Shown here in pieces: positions 19,377 to 27,720 of a stretch of 64,000 bases of DNA (its first letter is position 1; each line of letters opens with the position of its first letter). Below the pieces are notes generated by a model. It was given only the letters and a program-made list of their open reading frames with translations, had not been told where the DNA came from and did not search any database. Origin of the DNA: Sphingomonadaceae bacterium (lineage in GTDB: Bacteria > Pseudomonadota > Alphaproteobacteria > Sphingomonadales > Sphingomonadaceae); the NCBI GenBank assembly GCA_027533105.1, contig JAPZTW010000001.1, forward strand, positions 186,001 through 250,000, written 5' to 3'. Position numbers and translations under genes: made by a program.

Positions 19377-20235
19377 ACTGCTGATCGCGCTGGCGGCGCT
19401 GCTCCTCGCCGCCTGCCAGCCCGCCCCCGAAACCGCCCGCCCCGCGCTGTGGCAGGTCGATGGCCCCGGCGGTGAACGCGCCTGGCTGCTGGGCACGATC
19501 CACGCCCTGCCCGATCCGGTCAGCCTCGATAGCCCGGCCTTCAACCGCGCCATGGCCGGGGCGGATCGGCTGGTAGTGGAAGTGGCCGCGCTGGAGGATG
19601 ACCGGCAGACCGCCCTCGCCTTTCACAAGCTTTCGGCAATCGCCGCCGCGCCGCCAATCACCGCGCGGGCCCATCCGCAGGACCGCGCCGCCCTGGCCGC
19701 CCTGCTCGACCAGGCGAAACTGCCGCCCGACCGCTTTGGCCAGATGGACACCTGGGCCGCGGCGCTGACCCTGGCGCAGACGATCTCGTCGCGCAGCGGC
19801 GACAGCAGCGCCAACGGGATCGACCGGCTGGTACTGCGCGCCATGCGCGGCAAGCCGGTGGCCGAATTCGAAGGAGCGGAACGCCAACTGGCGATCTTCG
19901 ATGCACTGCCGGAAAGCGAACAGCGCGATCTGCTGGGCGCAGTGGTCCGCTCGGCCGGAGAGGCCAGGACCGAAAGCCTGAAGCTGCAACGGGCCTATCT
20001 GCGCGGCGATGTCGCCGCCCTCGTCGCGCTCGATCACGATGGCCTGCTGGCCGATCCGGAGCTGCGCCAGGCGCTGCTGGTCGGCCGCAACCGGGCCTGG
20101 CTGGACCAGCTCGAACCCATGCTCAAGGCCGGGGCGAAGCCGCTGGTGGCGGTGGGCGCGCTACACCTGGTCGGGCAGGATGGACTGGTAGCTGGGCTGC
20201 GGGCACGGGGCTTCACGGTCACCCGCCTGCAATAG
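19366..20235 (+). CDS. TraB/GumN family lipoprotein (second of a tandem pair)
   Basis: The 289-residue paralogue of the preceding protein keeps the motifs ALWQVDGPGGERAWLLGTIHALPDP and PLVAVGALHLVGQDGLV. Its N-terminus MCNRLLIALAALLLAACQPAPE ends in a lipobox LAAC, so it is likely membrane-anchored, unlike the first copy. GTG 19366 overlaps the upstream stop. The pair arose by duplication and then diverged (GAGHL became GALHL). Co-translation suggests they act together, but no function is known. Confidence 0.83.
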   Translation: MCNRLLIALAALLLAACQPAPETARPALWQVDGPGGERAWLLGTIHALPDPVSLDSPAFNRAMAGADRLVVEVAALEDDRQTALAFHKLSAIAAAPPITARAHPQDRAALAALLDQAKLPPDRFGQMDTWAAALTLAQTISSRSGDSSANGIDRLVLRAMRGKPVAEFEGAERQLAIFDALPESEQRDLLGAVVRSAGEARTESLKLQRAYLRGDVAALVALDHDGLLADPELRQALLVGRNRAWLDQLEPMLKAGAKPLVAVGALHLVGQDGLVAGLRARGFTVTRLQ

Positions 20236-20354
20236 CCCCGCTTGGACCTTGCCTTTCCGCCACTTTGCCGCTAACGGCGCCCGCTTCCCGTCATGGTCAT
20301 CCCTGGAGGCGTGACGGAGAAGGTGTTTGATCCAGAGTTTTGAAAGGCAATGCA

Positions 20355-20966
20355 ATGAGCGATACGCTGCACCTGCCGGCCGAGACGCGCGAACGGGCAG
20401 GCAAGGGAGCCTCCCGTGCCCTGCGTCGTGAAGGCCGCGTCCCCGCCGTCGTCTATGGTGGCAATGAAGAGCCCCTGGCGATCCACGTCGAAGAAAAGCT
20501 GCTCGTGAAGCAGCTCGGCACTGGTCACTTCTTCAACTCGATCGTCGAGGTTGAAGTTGGCGGCAAGACCGTGCGCACGCTCCCCAAGGACGTTGCCTTC
20601 CACCCCGTCAGCGACCGTCCGCTCCACGCGGACTTCCTGCGCGTCTCGAAGGACCACAAGGTCCACGTGAACGTGCCGGTCCACTTCGCCAACGAAGATG
20701 CCTCGCCGGGCCTGAAGCGTGGCGGCGTGCTCAACATCGTCCTGCACGATCTGGACGTGGTTTGCGCCCCCGACAACATTCCGGACGAAGTCGTGATCGA
20801 CGTGACCGGCCTCGATGTCGGCGCCTCGATCCACATCCACGACGTCAAGCTGCCGGCCGGCGTTTCTGCCGCCCACGCCGATCGTGACGACACCATCGCC
20901 ACCATCGTTGCCCCCTCGGGCCTGCGCAGCGAAGAAGGCGACAACAGCAAGACCGACGCGGCTTAA
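20355..20966 (+). CDS. rplY: 50S ribosomal protein L25/general stress protein Ctc
   Basis: The 203-residue protein has the N-terminal L25 5S-rRNA-binding domain ([27 protein letters not shown]) and the longer C-terminal TL5/CTC domain ([51 protein letters not shown]). Length fits the CTC form. ATG 20355 is chosen over an in-frame ATG 15 bases upstream because the family begins close to this Met. It sits upstream of pth, the common order in alphaproteobacteria, here separated by one small gene. Confidence 0.95.
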   Translation: MSDTLHLPAETRERAGKGASRALRREGRVPAVVYGGNEEPLAIHVEEKLLVKQLGTGHFFNSIVEVEVGGKTVRTLPKDVAFHPVSDRPLHADFLRVSKDHKVHVNVPVHFANEDASPGLKRGGVLNIVLHDLDVVCAPDNIPDEVVIDVTGLDVGASIHIHDVKLPAGVSAAHADRDDTIATIVAPSGLRSEEGDNSKTDAA

Positions 20967-21071
20967 CCAGTCCTTCGGGTTGACCGGGGCGGCCAGCCTG
21001 CCCCATCAGAAGCCGGGCCGCAGCGATGCGGTCCGGTTTTCTGTTGGCAGCGCGATTTTGGGGGAGATCAC

Positions 21072-21503
21072 ATGTTGAGGATGGCCGGATTTGCCCTTGC
21101 GCTGGTTTCCCCGGCGATGGCGGTCGCCGATGCGCCCTCCGCACCCGCAGCCGCAGCCTTGGCAGCGGCCCAGCTTGACGATGCGACAAGCGACATCGGC
21201 TGCGTTGTCCGGCTGATGGTCTTTGCGGAAAGGTCGAAGGAGAACCTCGCATCGACCAGCGATCCGGCCGAGCAGGCCCAGGTCCGCAACAACATCTCGC
21301 TCACCAATCGCGGCTTCGCCTATTTCGTTGCGAAGCTGGGCGATAGCCCACAGGCGCCCGATTTTCGCAGCCGCGCCGAACGGGCCTTCGAGGCCCTGCG
21401 CGGCCTGTCTGGTGAAGTCATGGTGGAGCAGGCCACCGGCTGTGTAAAGATCTGGCAGAAATCGGAAAAAGCCCTGATCGCCAAGTTCAGGGAAAAGCCA
21501 TGA
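21072..21503 (+). CDS. small secreted protein of unknown function
   Basis: The 143-residue product has a signal peptide (MLRMAGFALALVSPAMAVADA) and a mostly helical mature part with two cysteines (IGCVVRL and ATGCVKIW) that could form one disulfide. I do not recognise a family. It lies between rplY and pth on the same strand; the pth ATG follows 40 bp after its stop. GGGGGAGATCAC just before the ATG is a good ribosome-binding site. Confidence 0.7.
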   Translation: MLRMAGFALALVSPAMAVADAPSAPAAAALAAAQLDDATSDIGCVVRLMVFAERSKENLASTSDPAEQAQVRNNISLTNRGFAYFVAKLGDSPQAPDFRSRAERAFEALRGLSGEVMVEQATGCVKIWQKSEKALIAKFREKP

Positions 21504-21543
21504 GCCCCGAACCGGCAAGGATGAGGCACCGGGAGCAGAACGG

Positions 21544-22116
21544 ATGACACAGCTCTGGGTCGGCCTTGGCAATCCAGGTCCGCAATATGCGCTGCACCGG
21601 CACAATGTCGGCTTCATGGCGCTCGACACCATTGCCGAAGTGCACGGTTTCGGCCCCGAAGCGAAGAAGTTCCAGGGCTGGCTGCGCGAGGGCCGGATCG
21701 GCGGAGCCAAGGTGCTGCTGCTCAAACCCGCGACCTTCATGAACGAAAGCGGCCGCTCCGTGGCCGAGGCGCTGCGGTTCTACAAGCTGGACGCAGACGC
21801 CCTCACCGTCTTTCACGACGAACTCGATCTCGCGCCCTTCAAGGTCAAGGTGCGGAGCGGCGGCGGCCTTGCTGGGCATAATGGCCTGCGCTCGATCAAC
21901 CAGTACCTCGGCCCCGATTTCCGCCGCGTGCGGATCGGGATAGGACACCCCGGACACAAGGATCGGGTGACGGGGCACGTGCTGGGTAATTACGCCAAGG
22001 CCGAACAGGATGACCTTGCCGCCATGCTCGGCGCCATTGCGGCCGAAGCGGAATGGTTGGCACGCGGTGACGATACCCGGTTCATGAGCGATCTGGCCCT
22101 GCGCCTGCAGGACTGA
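21544..22116 (+). CDS. pth: peptidyl-tRNA hydrolase
   Basis: The 190-residue enzyme recycles peptidyl-tRNA released from stalled ribosomes. The signature is complete: [22 protein letters not shown] with catalytic H20, the loop [42 protein letters not shown] and [10 protein letters not shown]. Length is normal. A P-loop kinase gene follows 5 bp after the stop, so the two are likely cotranscribed. Confidence 0.97.
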   Translation: MTQLWVGLGNPGPQYALHRHNVGFMALDTIAEVHGFGPEAKKFQGWLREGRIGGAKVLLLKPATFMNESGRSVAEALRFYKLDADALTVFHDELDLAPFKVKVRSGGGLAGHNGLRSINQYLGPDFRRVRIGIGHPGHKDRVTGHVLGNYAKAEQDDLAAMLGAIAAEAEWLARGDDTRFMSDLALRLQD

Positions 22117-22121
22117 ACGCG

Positions 22122-22628
22122 ATGCAACGCGTCCTCGTGATCGGATCGCCCGGCGCGGGAAAGTCGACCCTCTCGCACCTGCTGGCTGAGCGCACCGGCC
22201 TGCCGCTCCACCACCTCGACCGGCTGTTCTGGCTGCCCGGCTGGGTCGAGCGCGACCACGAAGAGGGGCGTGCTGAACTGGCCGAGGTGCTGGCGGGAGA
22301 GCGCTGGATCATTGATGGGAATTACGGCTCGACCTTGCCAATGCGCGTGGCCCGCGCGGATACCATTGTCTGGCTGGATTACCCCACCTCGCTATGCCTT
22401 GCCCGCGTGTTCAGGCGCTGGTGGCACTATCGCGGCCGGGCCCGGCCGGACATGACCGAGGGCTGCCCGGAAAACCTCAATCTCGAATTCCTGCTTTATG
22501 TCCTGAATTTCCGGAACGCCTGGCAGGCCCGCAACGCGGCCGCGCTCGAAGATTTTTCCGGCGTGGTGCACCGTTTCGCGCGGCCGGACGAAACCGATCT
22601 CTGGCTAGAGTCTTTGGACCGGGCTTGA
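22122..22628 (+). CDS. P-loop kinase, FlaR/topology-modulation-like
   Basis: The 168-residue protein has a Walker A motif GSPGAGKST (residues 8-16) and the family pattern [43 protein letters not shown]. This is the adenylate-kinase-like group often annotated as DNA topology modulation protein FlaR; a nucleotide or small-molecule kinase activity is more likely than a direct effect on DNA. It follows pth by 5 bp. Substrate unknown. Confidence 0.82.
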   Translation: MQRVLVIGSPGAGKSTLSHLLAERTGLPLHHLDRLFWLPGWVERDHEEGRAELAEVLAGERWIIDGNYGSTLPMRVARADTIVWLDYPTSLCLARVFRRWWHYRGRARPDMTEGCPENLNLEFLLYVLNFRNAWQARNAAALEDFSGVVHRFARPDETDLWLESLDRA

Positions 22629-22681
22629 AGCCGCTCGCCGGGCAGCTAATCTGGTCGCATCCCCCCAAGACGGAGCGCCCC

Positions 22682-23668
22682 ATGACCAAGCTTACCCGCC
22701 GCAGCCTGATCGCCGCCACCGCCGCTTCCACCGCCGCCCTTGCCGCCACCCGTACCATGGCGGCCGAACCTGCCGCGCATTCGCTGAAGGGCAAGTCGAT
22801 CCTGATCACCGGGGCCTCGTCGGGCTTTGGCCGGGTGGGCGCGGAATACTATGCCCGCCTGGGCGCCAAGGTCTTCGCCACGATGCGCGGTCTGCCGCGG
22901 GCGGAAGGCCAGGAACTGATCGCCCTCGCCGCCGCGCAAAAGCTGGACATCACCGTGCTGCCGCTCGACGTGACCAACGATGCGCAGGTGATCAAGACCG
23001 TGGCCGAGGCCGAACGCCTCGCCGGTGGCGCGCTCGATGTGGTGATCAACAATGCCGGGATCGGCCAGTCCGGGCCGATCGAGGTCCAGGACATGACCGC
23101 GATGCAACTGGCCTTCGATACCAATGTCTATGGCGTTCAGCGGGTGATGCGCGCGGCCCTGCCCGCCATGCGCCAGCGCAAGAGCGGGCTGATCTTCAAC
23201 ATCTCCTCGCAGCTCGGCCGGGTTATCGTCCCATCGGGCGGCCCCTATTCGGCGACCAAGTTCGCGCTGGAGGCGCTGAGTGAACAGGCCGCGTACGAAC
23301 TGGTGCCGCACGGGGTGGAGGTCTGCATCATCCAGCCCGGCGGCTATCCCACCAAGGTCTGGTCGAACCGCAACCGCTACAACCAGGATCTGAAAGGCCG
23401 CATCGATGCCGAGCGGGCCGCGGCCTATGGCGCACTGGTGGCGCGGATGGGCACCGAAACCGGCGGCGGCCGCACCGCCGACCCGCTCGACGTGCCGAAG
23501 GCGATTGCCGAAATCATCGCCCTGCCGGCCGGTCGCCGTCCACTGCGCCGCCCGGTTCACCCCGGCAACAAGCCGCAGGAGGCAATCAACCGGGTTTCGG
23601 CCGAAACGCAGCTGGCCATGCTGGGCAATTCGCCGCTCGGCCCCTGGGTCAAGGCGGTTCACGACTGA
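22682..23668 (+). CDS. SDR family oxidoreductase with Tat-like signal
   Basis: The 328-residue protein begins MTKLTRRSLIAATAASTAALAATRTMAAEP, with a twin arginine followed by a hydrophobic stretch and AxA site. A classical short-chain dehydrogenase follows: cofactor loop TGASSGFG, NNAG, and the active site YSATK. Export of a folded NAD(P)-dependent enzyme by Tat is the natural reading, although few SDRs are periplasmic. Substrate unknown. It is preceded by the kinase gene with a 53-bp gap. Confidence 0.85.
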   Translation: MTKLTRRSLIAATAASTAALAATRTMAAEPAAHSLKGKSILITGASSGFGRVGAEYYARLGAKVFATMRGLPRAEGQELIALAAAQKLDITVLPLDVTNDAQVIKTVAEAERLAGGALDVVINNAGIGQSGPIEVQDMTAMQLAFDTNVYGVQRVMRAALPAMRQRKSGLIFNISSQLGRVIVPSGGPYSATKFALEALSEQAAYELVPHGVEVCIIQPGGYPTKVWSNRNRYNQDLKGRIDAERAAAYGALVARMGTETGGGRTADPLDVPKAIAEIIALPAGRRPLRRPVHPGNKPQEAINRVSAETQLAMLGNSPLGPWVKAVHD

Positions 23669-23746
23669 GCAAAATTGTCGGTCCACTTTACATTCTGCGA
23701 TCCCGAGAAGGCCCGTTAACTAACGTAACGCCCGGTTTGAATGGTT

Positions 23747-23761
23747 TGGCACAGCCTTTGC
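23747..23761 (+). promoter_or_regulatory. sigma-54 (RpoN) type promoter
   Basis: TGGCACAGCCTTTGC matches the -24/-12 consensus TGGCACG-N4-TTGC, with the GG and GC dinucleotides separated by the required 10 bases. The predicted start site is about 12 bases downstream, near 23773, which leaves a short leader before the PEP-CTERM gene ATG at 23800. PEP-CTERM genes in several proteobacteria are known to depend on RpoN and the enhancer-binding regulator PrsR. Confidence 0.65.
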
Positions 23762-23787
23762 GTTGAATGGCGTAAACCATTTCAACG
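23761..23787 (+). promoter_or_regulatory. hairpin in the PEP-CTERM gene leader
   Basis: CGTTGAATGG and CCATTTCAACG can pair with one bulged base around the loop CGTAAA. It overlaps the predicted start of transcription and ends 12 bases before the ATG, so it could be an operator or an mRNA stem near the ribosome-binding site. Confidence 0.35.
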
Positions 23788-23799
23788 CAGGGGTGCACC

Positions 23800-24510
23800 A
23801 TGAATCTGACCCGCTCGATCACGCAATTGACCGCAGTTGCCGGACTGGCGCTGGCGGCGACGCCCGCCTGGGCCGAAGCGATCACGCTCGATCCGACCGA
23901 CATCGGTCAGAGCTGGGATTTCAACTTTGACGGTTCGTCGGGCGGCACGACCATCACGGGCCTGACCGCGACCACCCGCTTCACGCTGACGGCGGTGACC
24001 CCGACCAGCTATACCTTCAGCTATAGCGTGACCAACACCACCAGCAATCCGCTGGATTCGCGGGTTTCGGGCTTCGCGTTCAACACCGATCCCAACATCG
24101 CCAGCGCGACCTCGACCGGCGCGTTCAGCTACACGACCCTGGGCGGCAATTATCCCAACGGGATTGGCAGCGTGGACGTGTGCTTCAAGGACGCCACGAC
24201 CGGCAGCTGCGCCGGCGGCGGCGGCGGTGGCCTGTTCGACGGCCAGACCGGCACCGGCAGCTTCACGCTGAACTTCGCCCAGCCGCTCAGCTCGCTGACG
24301 CTTAGCGACTTCTTCGTGCGCTATCAGTCGATCACCGGCGCGGGCAACATCACCTCCGCCACTGGCAGCGGCACGCTGAGCAGCAGCTCGACCTCGTCGG
24401 GTGGCACCCCGGTGCCGGAGCCGGGCATGGTCGGCCTGCTGGGTCTGGCCCTGGCCGGCATGGCGCTGGCCCGCCGCCGTCGCCAGACGGTTCGCGTCGG
24501 CTACGCCTGA
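23800..24510 (+). CDS. PEP-CTERM sorting domain protein
   Basis: The 236-residue protein has a signal peptide (residues 1-26, ending WAEA), a Thr/Ser/Gly-rich beta-strand body, and a C-terminal sorting signal: VPEPG, one hydrophobic helix (MVGLLGLALAGMALA) and a basic tail RRRRQ. Exosortase recognises this signal and delivers the protein to the cell surface or matrix. A Cys pair (VDVCFKD...GSCAGG) lies mid-protein, as in the cistern-type PEP-CTERM proteins. No exosortase gene is in the window. A sigma-54-type promoter lies 40 bases upstream. Confidence 0.9.
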   Translation: MNLTRSITQLTAVAGLALAATPAWAEAITLDPTDIGQSWDFNFDGSSGGTTITGLTATTRFTLTAVTPTSYTFSYSVTNTTSNPLDSRVSGFAFNTDPNIASATSTGAFSYTTLGGNYPNGIGSVDVCFKDATTGSCAGGGGGGLFDGQTGTGSFTLNFAQPLSSLTLSDFFVRYQSITGAGNITSATGSGTLSSSSTSSGGTPVPEPGMVGLLGLALAGMALARRRRQTVRVGYA

Positions 24511-24512
24511 CT

Positions 24513-26024
24513 TCAGGTTCCGGCGCGACTGGCTTCGGCCAGGTGCAACTTGATAGTTTGATTCTGGGGCGCCCGTTCCGCTGCCCGGCGGAGCAGGCGC
24601 CTCGCTTCTTCCAGCTCCTGGCCTGAGCGGAACCGCACCCAGCCTGCCGTATCCAGGACCGAGGCATTGTCGGGCGCCAGCTTCAGCGCCCGATCGGCGA
24701 AATCGCGGGCCTTGTCATGGTTGCCCAGCATCGACTGGGCATAGGCCATGTTGTTGAGCACCAGCACATTGCGGCCATCGGTCGCCGCCAGGATGCGGTC
24801 ATAGGCGATCGCCGCCTTGGCCCAGTCACCCCGCCGGATCGCGGCATCGGCTTCGGACAGGTCGGCCGCCAGCACCTGCACCGCGGGCTGGCGGGCGCGC
24901 CGCTCGTAATCCGCCGCCCGGGGATCGCCGGCGGCCTTGGCCGCCCGGGCCATGAGCGCCAGCTCTTCGGGGCGCGCCTGAGCACTATCGGCAATCGCTC
25001 GCAGCGCGGCCATGGCGCCGCGCGGGTCCTTGCCCGCCAGCCGCGCCTCGGCCAGCAAAGCCGCGACCTGGCGGTTGCCCGGCTGCGCGCGGGCAATCGG
25101 CACAAGTTGGGCCGCAGCCAGCTCCGGCCGACCCAGTCGCAGCAGGGCCTCGGCATAGAGCGGCCGGACGGGATCGAGTTCGGGCAGTTCCGCCTCAAGC
25201 GGCTGGACGGTGGTGCGAACCTTCTCCCAGTCCTTCTGCGCCAGTGCCGCACGGGCCTTGAGATAGGCGACCTGCGGGTTGCGCGGGGCAACCTGCGCCG
25301 CCAGGGATGCCGCCTCGTCCATTTCCTTGAACCGGCCGAGATCACCCAGCGTCGCCGCCTTGCCCGTCAGGGCCGCAAGGCTGGCGGGATAGCGTTTGCT
25401 GGCGGCGGAATAGGCGTCGAGCGCGGCCTTGAGATCGCCCTTGATCAGGGCAATCTGGCCGCGCACCAGCAGCGTGTCGATCGCCTGCGGCTCAAGCGCG
25501 GCGGCCTGCTTGAGCTGGGCCTCGGCCCCGGCGACATCCTTTTCGATCAGCCGCAGTCGCGCCATGTCGGCAAAGGCGCGGGCATTGTCGCCCCGCGCCG
25601 TGGCCTTTGCGATGAAGTCCGCGGCCTTGCCGCTATCGCCCTGCATCAGCGCCGCGAGGCCGCGCAGGCGATCGGCTTCGGACGAATCCGCCCCTTCGAG
25701 CGCCGCAAGCGCCTGTTGCGGCGCCTTGCGCAGCAAGGCTGCCTCACCCGTCAGTTCCGCCAGACCCGGTCGCGGGCCCAGCGCCGCCAGCTTCTGCAAG
25801 GCCGCGCCAGCCCCGTCGCCATCGCCCAGCGCCAGCAGGGTTCGCGCCTGCAGCAGCAGCTTGTCGGGATTGCCCGGCTCGCTTTCCGCCGAAGCGGCGA
25901 TCAGGATCCGGGCCTTGGCATAGTCGTTGGCCGCAAAGGCAGCCTGTGCCTCGGCATATTGCTCGGCCGGGCTGGCGGTGCAGGCGGCAAGGACAAGGGC
26001 GGAGAGGATGATGAGTTTGCGCAT
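24513..26024 (-). CDS. TPR-repeat lipoprotein, possibly PrsT-like
   Basis: The 503-residue protein starts MRKLIILSALVLAAC, a lipoprotein signal with lipobox LAAC. The rest is a run of tetratricopeptide repeats (for example AEAQAAFAANDYAKARILIAAS, LAYQ/ALAQKDWEKV, NNMAYAQSMLGNHDKARDFADRALKLAPDNASVLDTAGWVRF). PEP-CTERM loci often carry a TPR lipoprotein called PrsT; this one is convergent with the PEP-CTERM gene, 2 bp away, but is shorter than typical PrsT (about 900). ATG 26024 is chosen for the lipobox; longer in-frame starts run antisense through ychF and are rejected. Confidence 0.82.
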   Translation of the reverse strand: MRKLIILSALVLAACTASPAEQYAEAQAAFAANDYAKARILIAASAESEPGNPDKLLLQARTLLALGDGDGAGAALQKLAALGPRPGLAELTGEAALLRKAPQQALAALEGADSSEADRLRGLAALMQGDSGKAADFIAKATARGDNARAFADMARLRLIEKDVAGAEAQLKQAAALEPQAIDTLLVRGQIALIKGDLKAALDAYSAASKRYPASLAALTGKAATLGDLGRFKEMDEAASLAAQVAPRNPQVAYLKARAALAQKDWEKVRTTVQPLEAELPELDPVRPLYAEALLRLGRPELAAAQLVPIARAQPGNRQVAALLAEARLAGKDPRGAMAALRAIADSAQARPEELALMARAAKAAGDPRAADYERRARQPAVQVLAADLSEADAAIRRGDWAKAAIAYDRILAATDGRNVLVLNNMAYAQSMLGNHDKARDFADRALKLAPDNASVLDTAGWVRFRSGQELEEARRLLRRAAERAPQNQTIKLHLAEASRAGT

Positions 26025-26135
26025 GATCCGCGCTTTAGGCCCAAGACCTGAAAAATCGGTGAAACCGCGCGGCAACTGGCCAAACCCGCCGCACCCCGCT
26101 ATGGGCGCCGCTCGCAAAGACAAGTGGAGTGCAAG

Positions 26136-27236
26136 ATGGGTTTTCGTTGCGGGATCGTGGGCCTGCCCAATGTCGGCAAGTCGACGCTGTTCAACGCGCT
26201 GACCGAGACGCAGGCGGCGCAGGCGGCGAACTATCCGTTCTGCACGATCGAGCCGAACGTCGGCAATGTCGGCGTGCCCGATCCGCGGCTCGATACCCTG
26301 GCGAAGATCGCCGGCAGCGCCAAGATCATCCCCACCCAGCTCAGCTTCGTCGATATCGCCGGGCTGGTCCGCGGCGCGAGCAAGGGCGAAGGCCTGGGCA
26401 ACCAGTTCCTGGGCAATATCCGCGAAGTGGACGCGATCGTCCACGTGCTGCGCTGCTTCGAGAATGACGACATCCAGCACGTCGACAACCGGGTCGATCC
26501 GGTCAGCGACGCCGAAACGGTCGAGACCGAGCTGATGCTGGCTGACCTTGAAAGCCTGGAAAAGCGCGTCCCCGCAGCGCAGAAGAAGGCTGCCCAGGGT
26601 GACAAGGAAGCCAAGCTGATCGCCGCCGTGCTCCAGCCCGCGCTGGAACTGCTGCGCGAGGGCAAGCCGGCCCGCCTCGCCCGCCCGGAAGGCGACGACG
26701 AGCTGCGCGTGTTCAACCAGGCCCAGCTGCTCACCGCCAAGCCGGTGCTCTATGTCTGCAATGTCGAGGAAAGCGCGGCCGCCAATGGCAATGCCTTTTC
26801 GGCCAAGGTGTTCGAAAAGGCCCAGGCCGAAGGCGCCAATGCCGTGATCGTTTCCGCCGCGATCGAGAGCGAACTGGTCGGCATGGACCCGGACGAGCGG
26901 CTGATGTTCCTCGAAGAGATCGGCCTCCACGAAACCGGCCTCGCCCGCGTGATCCGCTCGGGCTATGACCTCCTCCACCTCATCACCTTCTTCACTGTCG
27001 GCCCCAAGGAAGCCCGCGCCTGGACCGTGCACCAGGGCGCCAAGGCCCCCGAGGCGGCGGGCGAAATCCACTCCGACATGCAGCGCGGCTTCATCCGGGC
27101 CGAAACCATCGCCTATGACGATTACGTGGCGCTGGGCGGCGAAACGGCCTGCAAGGATGCCGGCAAGCTGCGCCAGGAAGGCAAGGAATACGTGATCCAG
27201 GACGGCGACGTCCTGCACTTCAAGTTCAACGTGTGA
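26136..27236 (+). CDS. ychF: redox-regulated ATPase YchF (Obg-family)
   Basis: The 366-residue protein has Walker A GLPNVGKST (residues 9-17), G3 DIAGLVRGAS, and the G4 position as NVEE in place of NKxD, the change that makes YchF/OLA1 prefer ATP. The C-terminal TGS domain ends EYVIQDGDVLHFKFNV. It binds ribosomes and affects stress responses in other bacteria. ATG 26136 is preceded by GTGGAG; an earlier GTG 26124 would overlap that site. Confidence 0.96.
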   Translation: MGFRCGIVGLPNVGKSTLFNALTETQAAQAANYPFCTIEPNVGNVGVPDPRLDTLAKIAGSAKIIPTQLSFVDIAGLVRGASKGEGLGNQFLGNIREVDAIVHVLRCFENDDIQHVDNRVDPVSDAETVETELMLADLESLEKRVPAAQKKAAQGDKEAKLIAAVLQPALELLREGKPARLARPEGDDELRVFNQAQLLTAKPVLYVCNVEESAAANGNAFSAKVFEKAQAEGANAVIVSAAIESELVGMDPDERLMFLEEIGLHETGLARVIRSGYDLLHLITFFTVGPKEARAWTVHQGAKAPEAAGEIHSDMQRGFIRAETIAYDDYVALGGETACKDAGKLRQEGKEYVIQDGDVLHFKFNV

Positions 27237-27243
27237 GGCACCG

Positions 27244-27720
27244 ATGAGCGACGACCTGCTGTACTTCGAGGACCTGCAAATCGGCACCAAGTCCAGCTTC
27301 GGCCGCTATGAAGTGACCCGCGAGGAAGTGCTGGAATTCGCCGCCAAGTACGATCCCCAGCCCTTCCACCTCAGCGACGAAGCCGCCGCCCAGACCCATT
27401 TCGGGCGGATTTCGGCCAGCGGCTGGCACACCTGCGCCATGACCATGGCCATGCTGGTCGAGAACCTGAAGAACAACCGCCAGGCCGGGCTCGGCTCTCC
27501 CGGGCAGGACGAACTGCGCTGGCACAAGCCGGTCTATCCCGGCGATGTGCTGCGGGTCGAAACCGAACTGCTGGAAAAGACCCGCAGCCGCTCGCGCCCC
27601 GAAATGGGCAGCATGCGCTCGAAGATCCGGGTCTTTAACCAGAATGACGAACTGGTGATGAGCATGACCGGGATCGGCCTGATCGCGGTGCGCAATCCCG
27701 ACCAGCGCGACGACAGCTAA
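27244..27720 (+). CDS. MaoC family dehydratase
   Basis: The 158-residue hot-dog-fold protein has the hydratase 2 motif: YDPQPFHLSDEAAAQTHFGRISASGWHT, which supplies the catalytic Asp/His pair. Such enzymes hydrate (2E)-enoyl-CoA or an analogue to the (R)-3-hydroxy form. It lies 7 bp after ychF on the same strand. Its last four bases overlap the convergent mutL stop. The substrate cannot be set from sequence. Confidence 0.9.
   Translation: MSDDLLYFEDLQIGTKSSFGRYEVTREEVLEFAAKYDPQPFHLSDEAAAQTHFGRISASGWHTCAMTMAMLVENLKNNRQAGLGSPGQDELRWHKPVYPGDVLRVETELLEKTRSRSRPEMGSMRSKIRVFNQNDELVMSMTGIGLIAVRNPDQRDDS

Noticed and set aside
26025..27290. N-terminal extension of the TPR lipoprotein frame to 925 residues
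   Set aside because: The added part is antisense to ychF, and the lipobox signal at 26024 fixes the real start.
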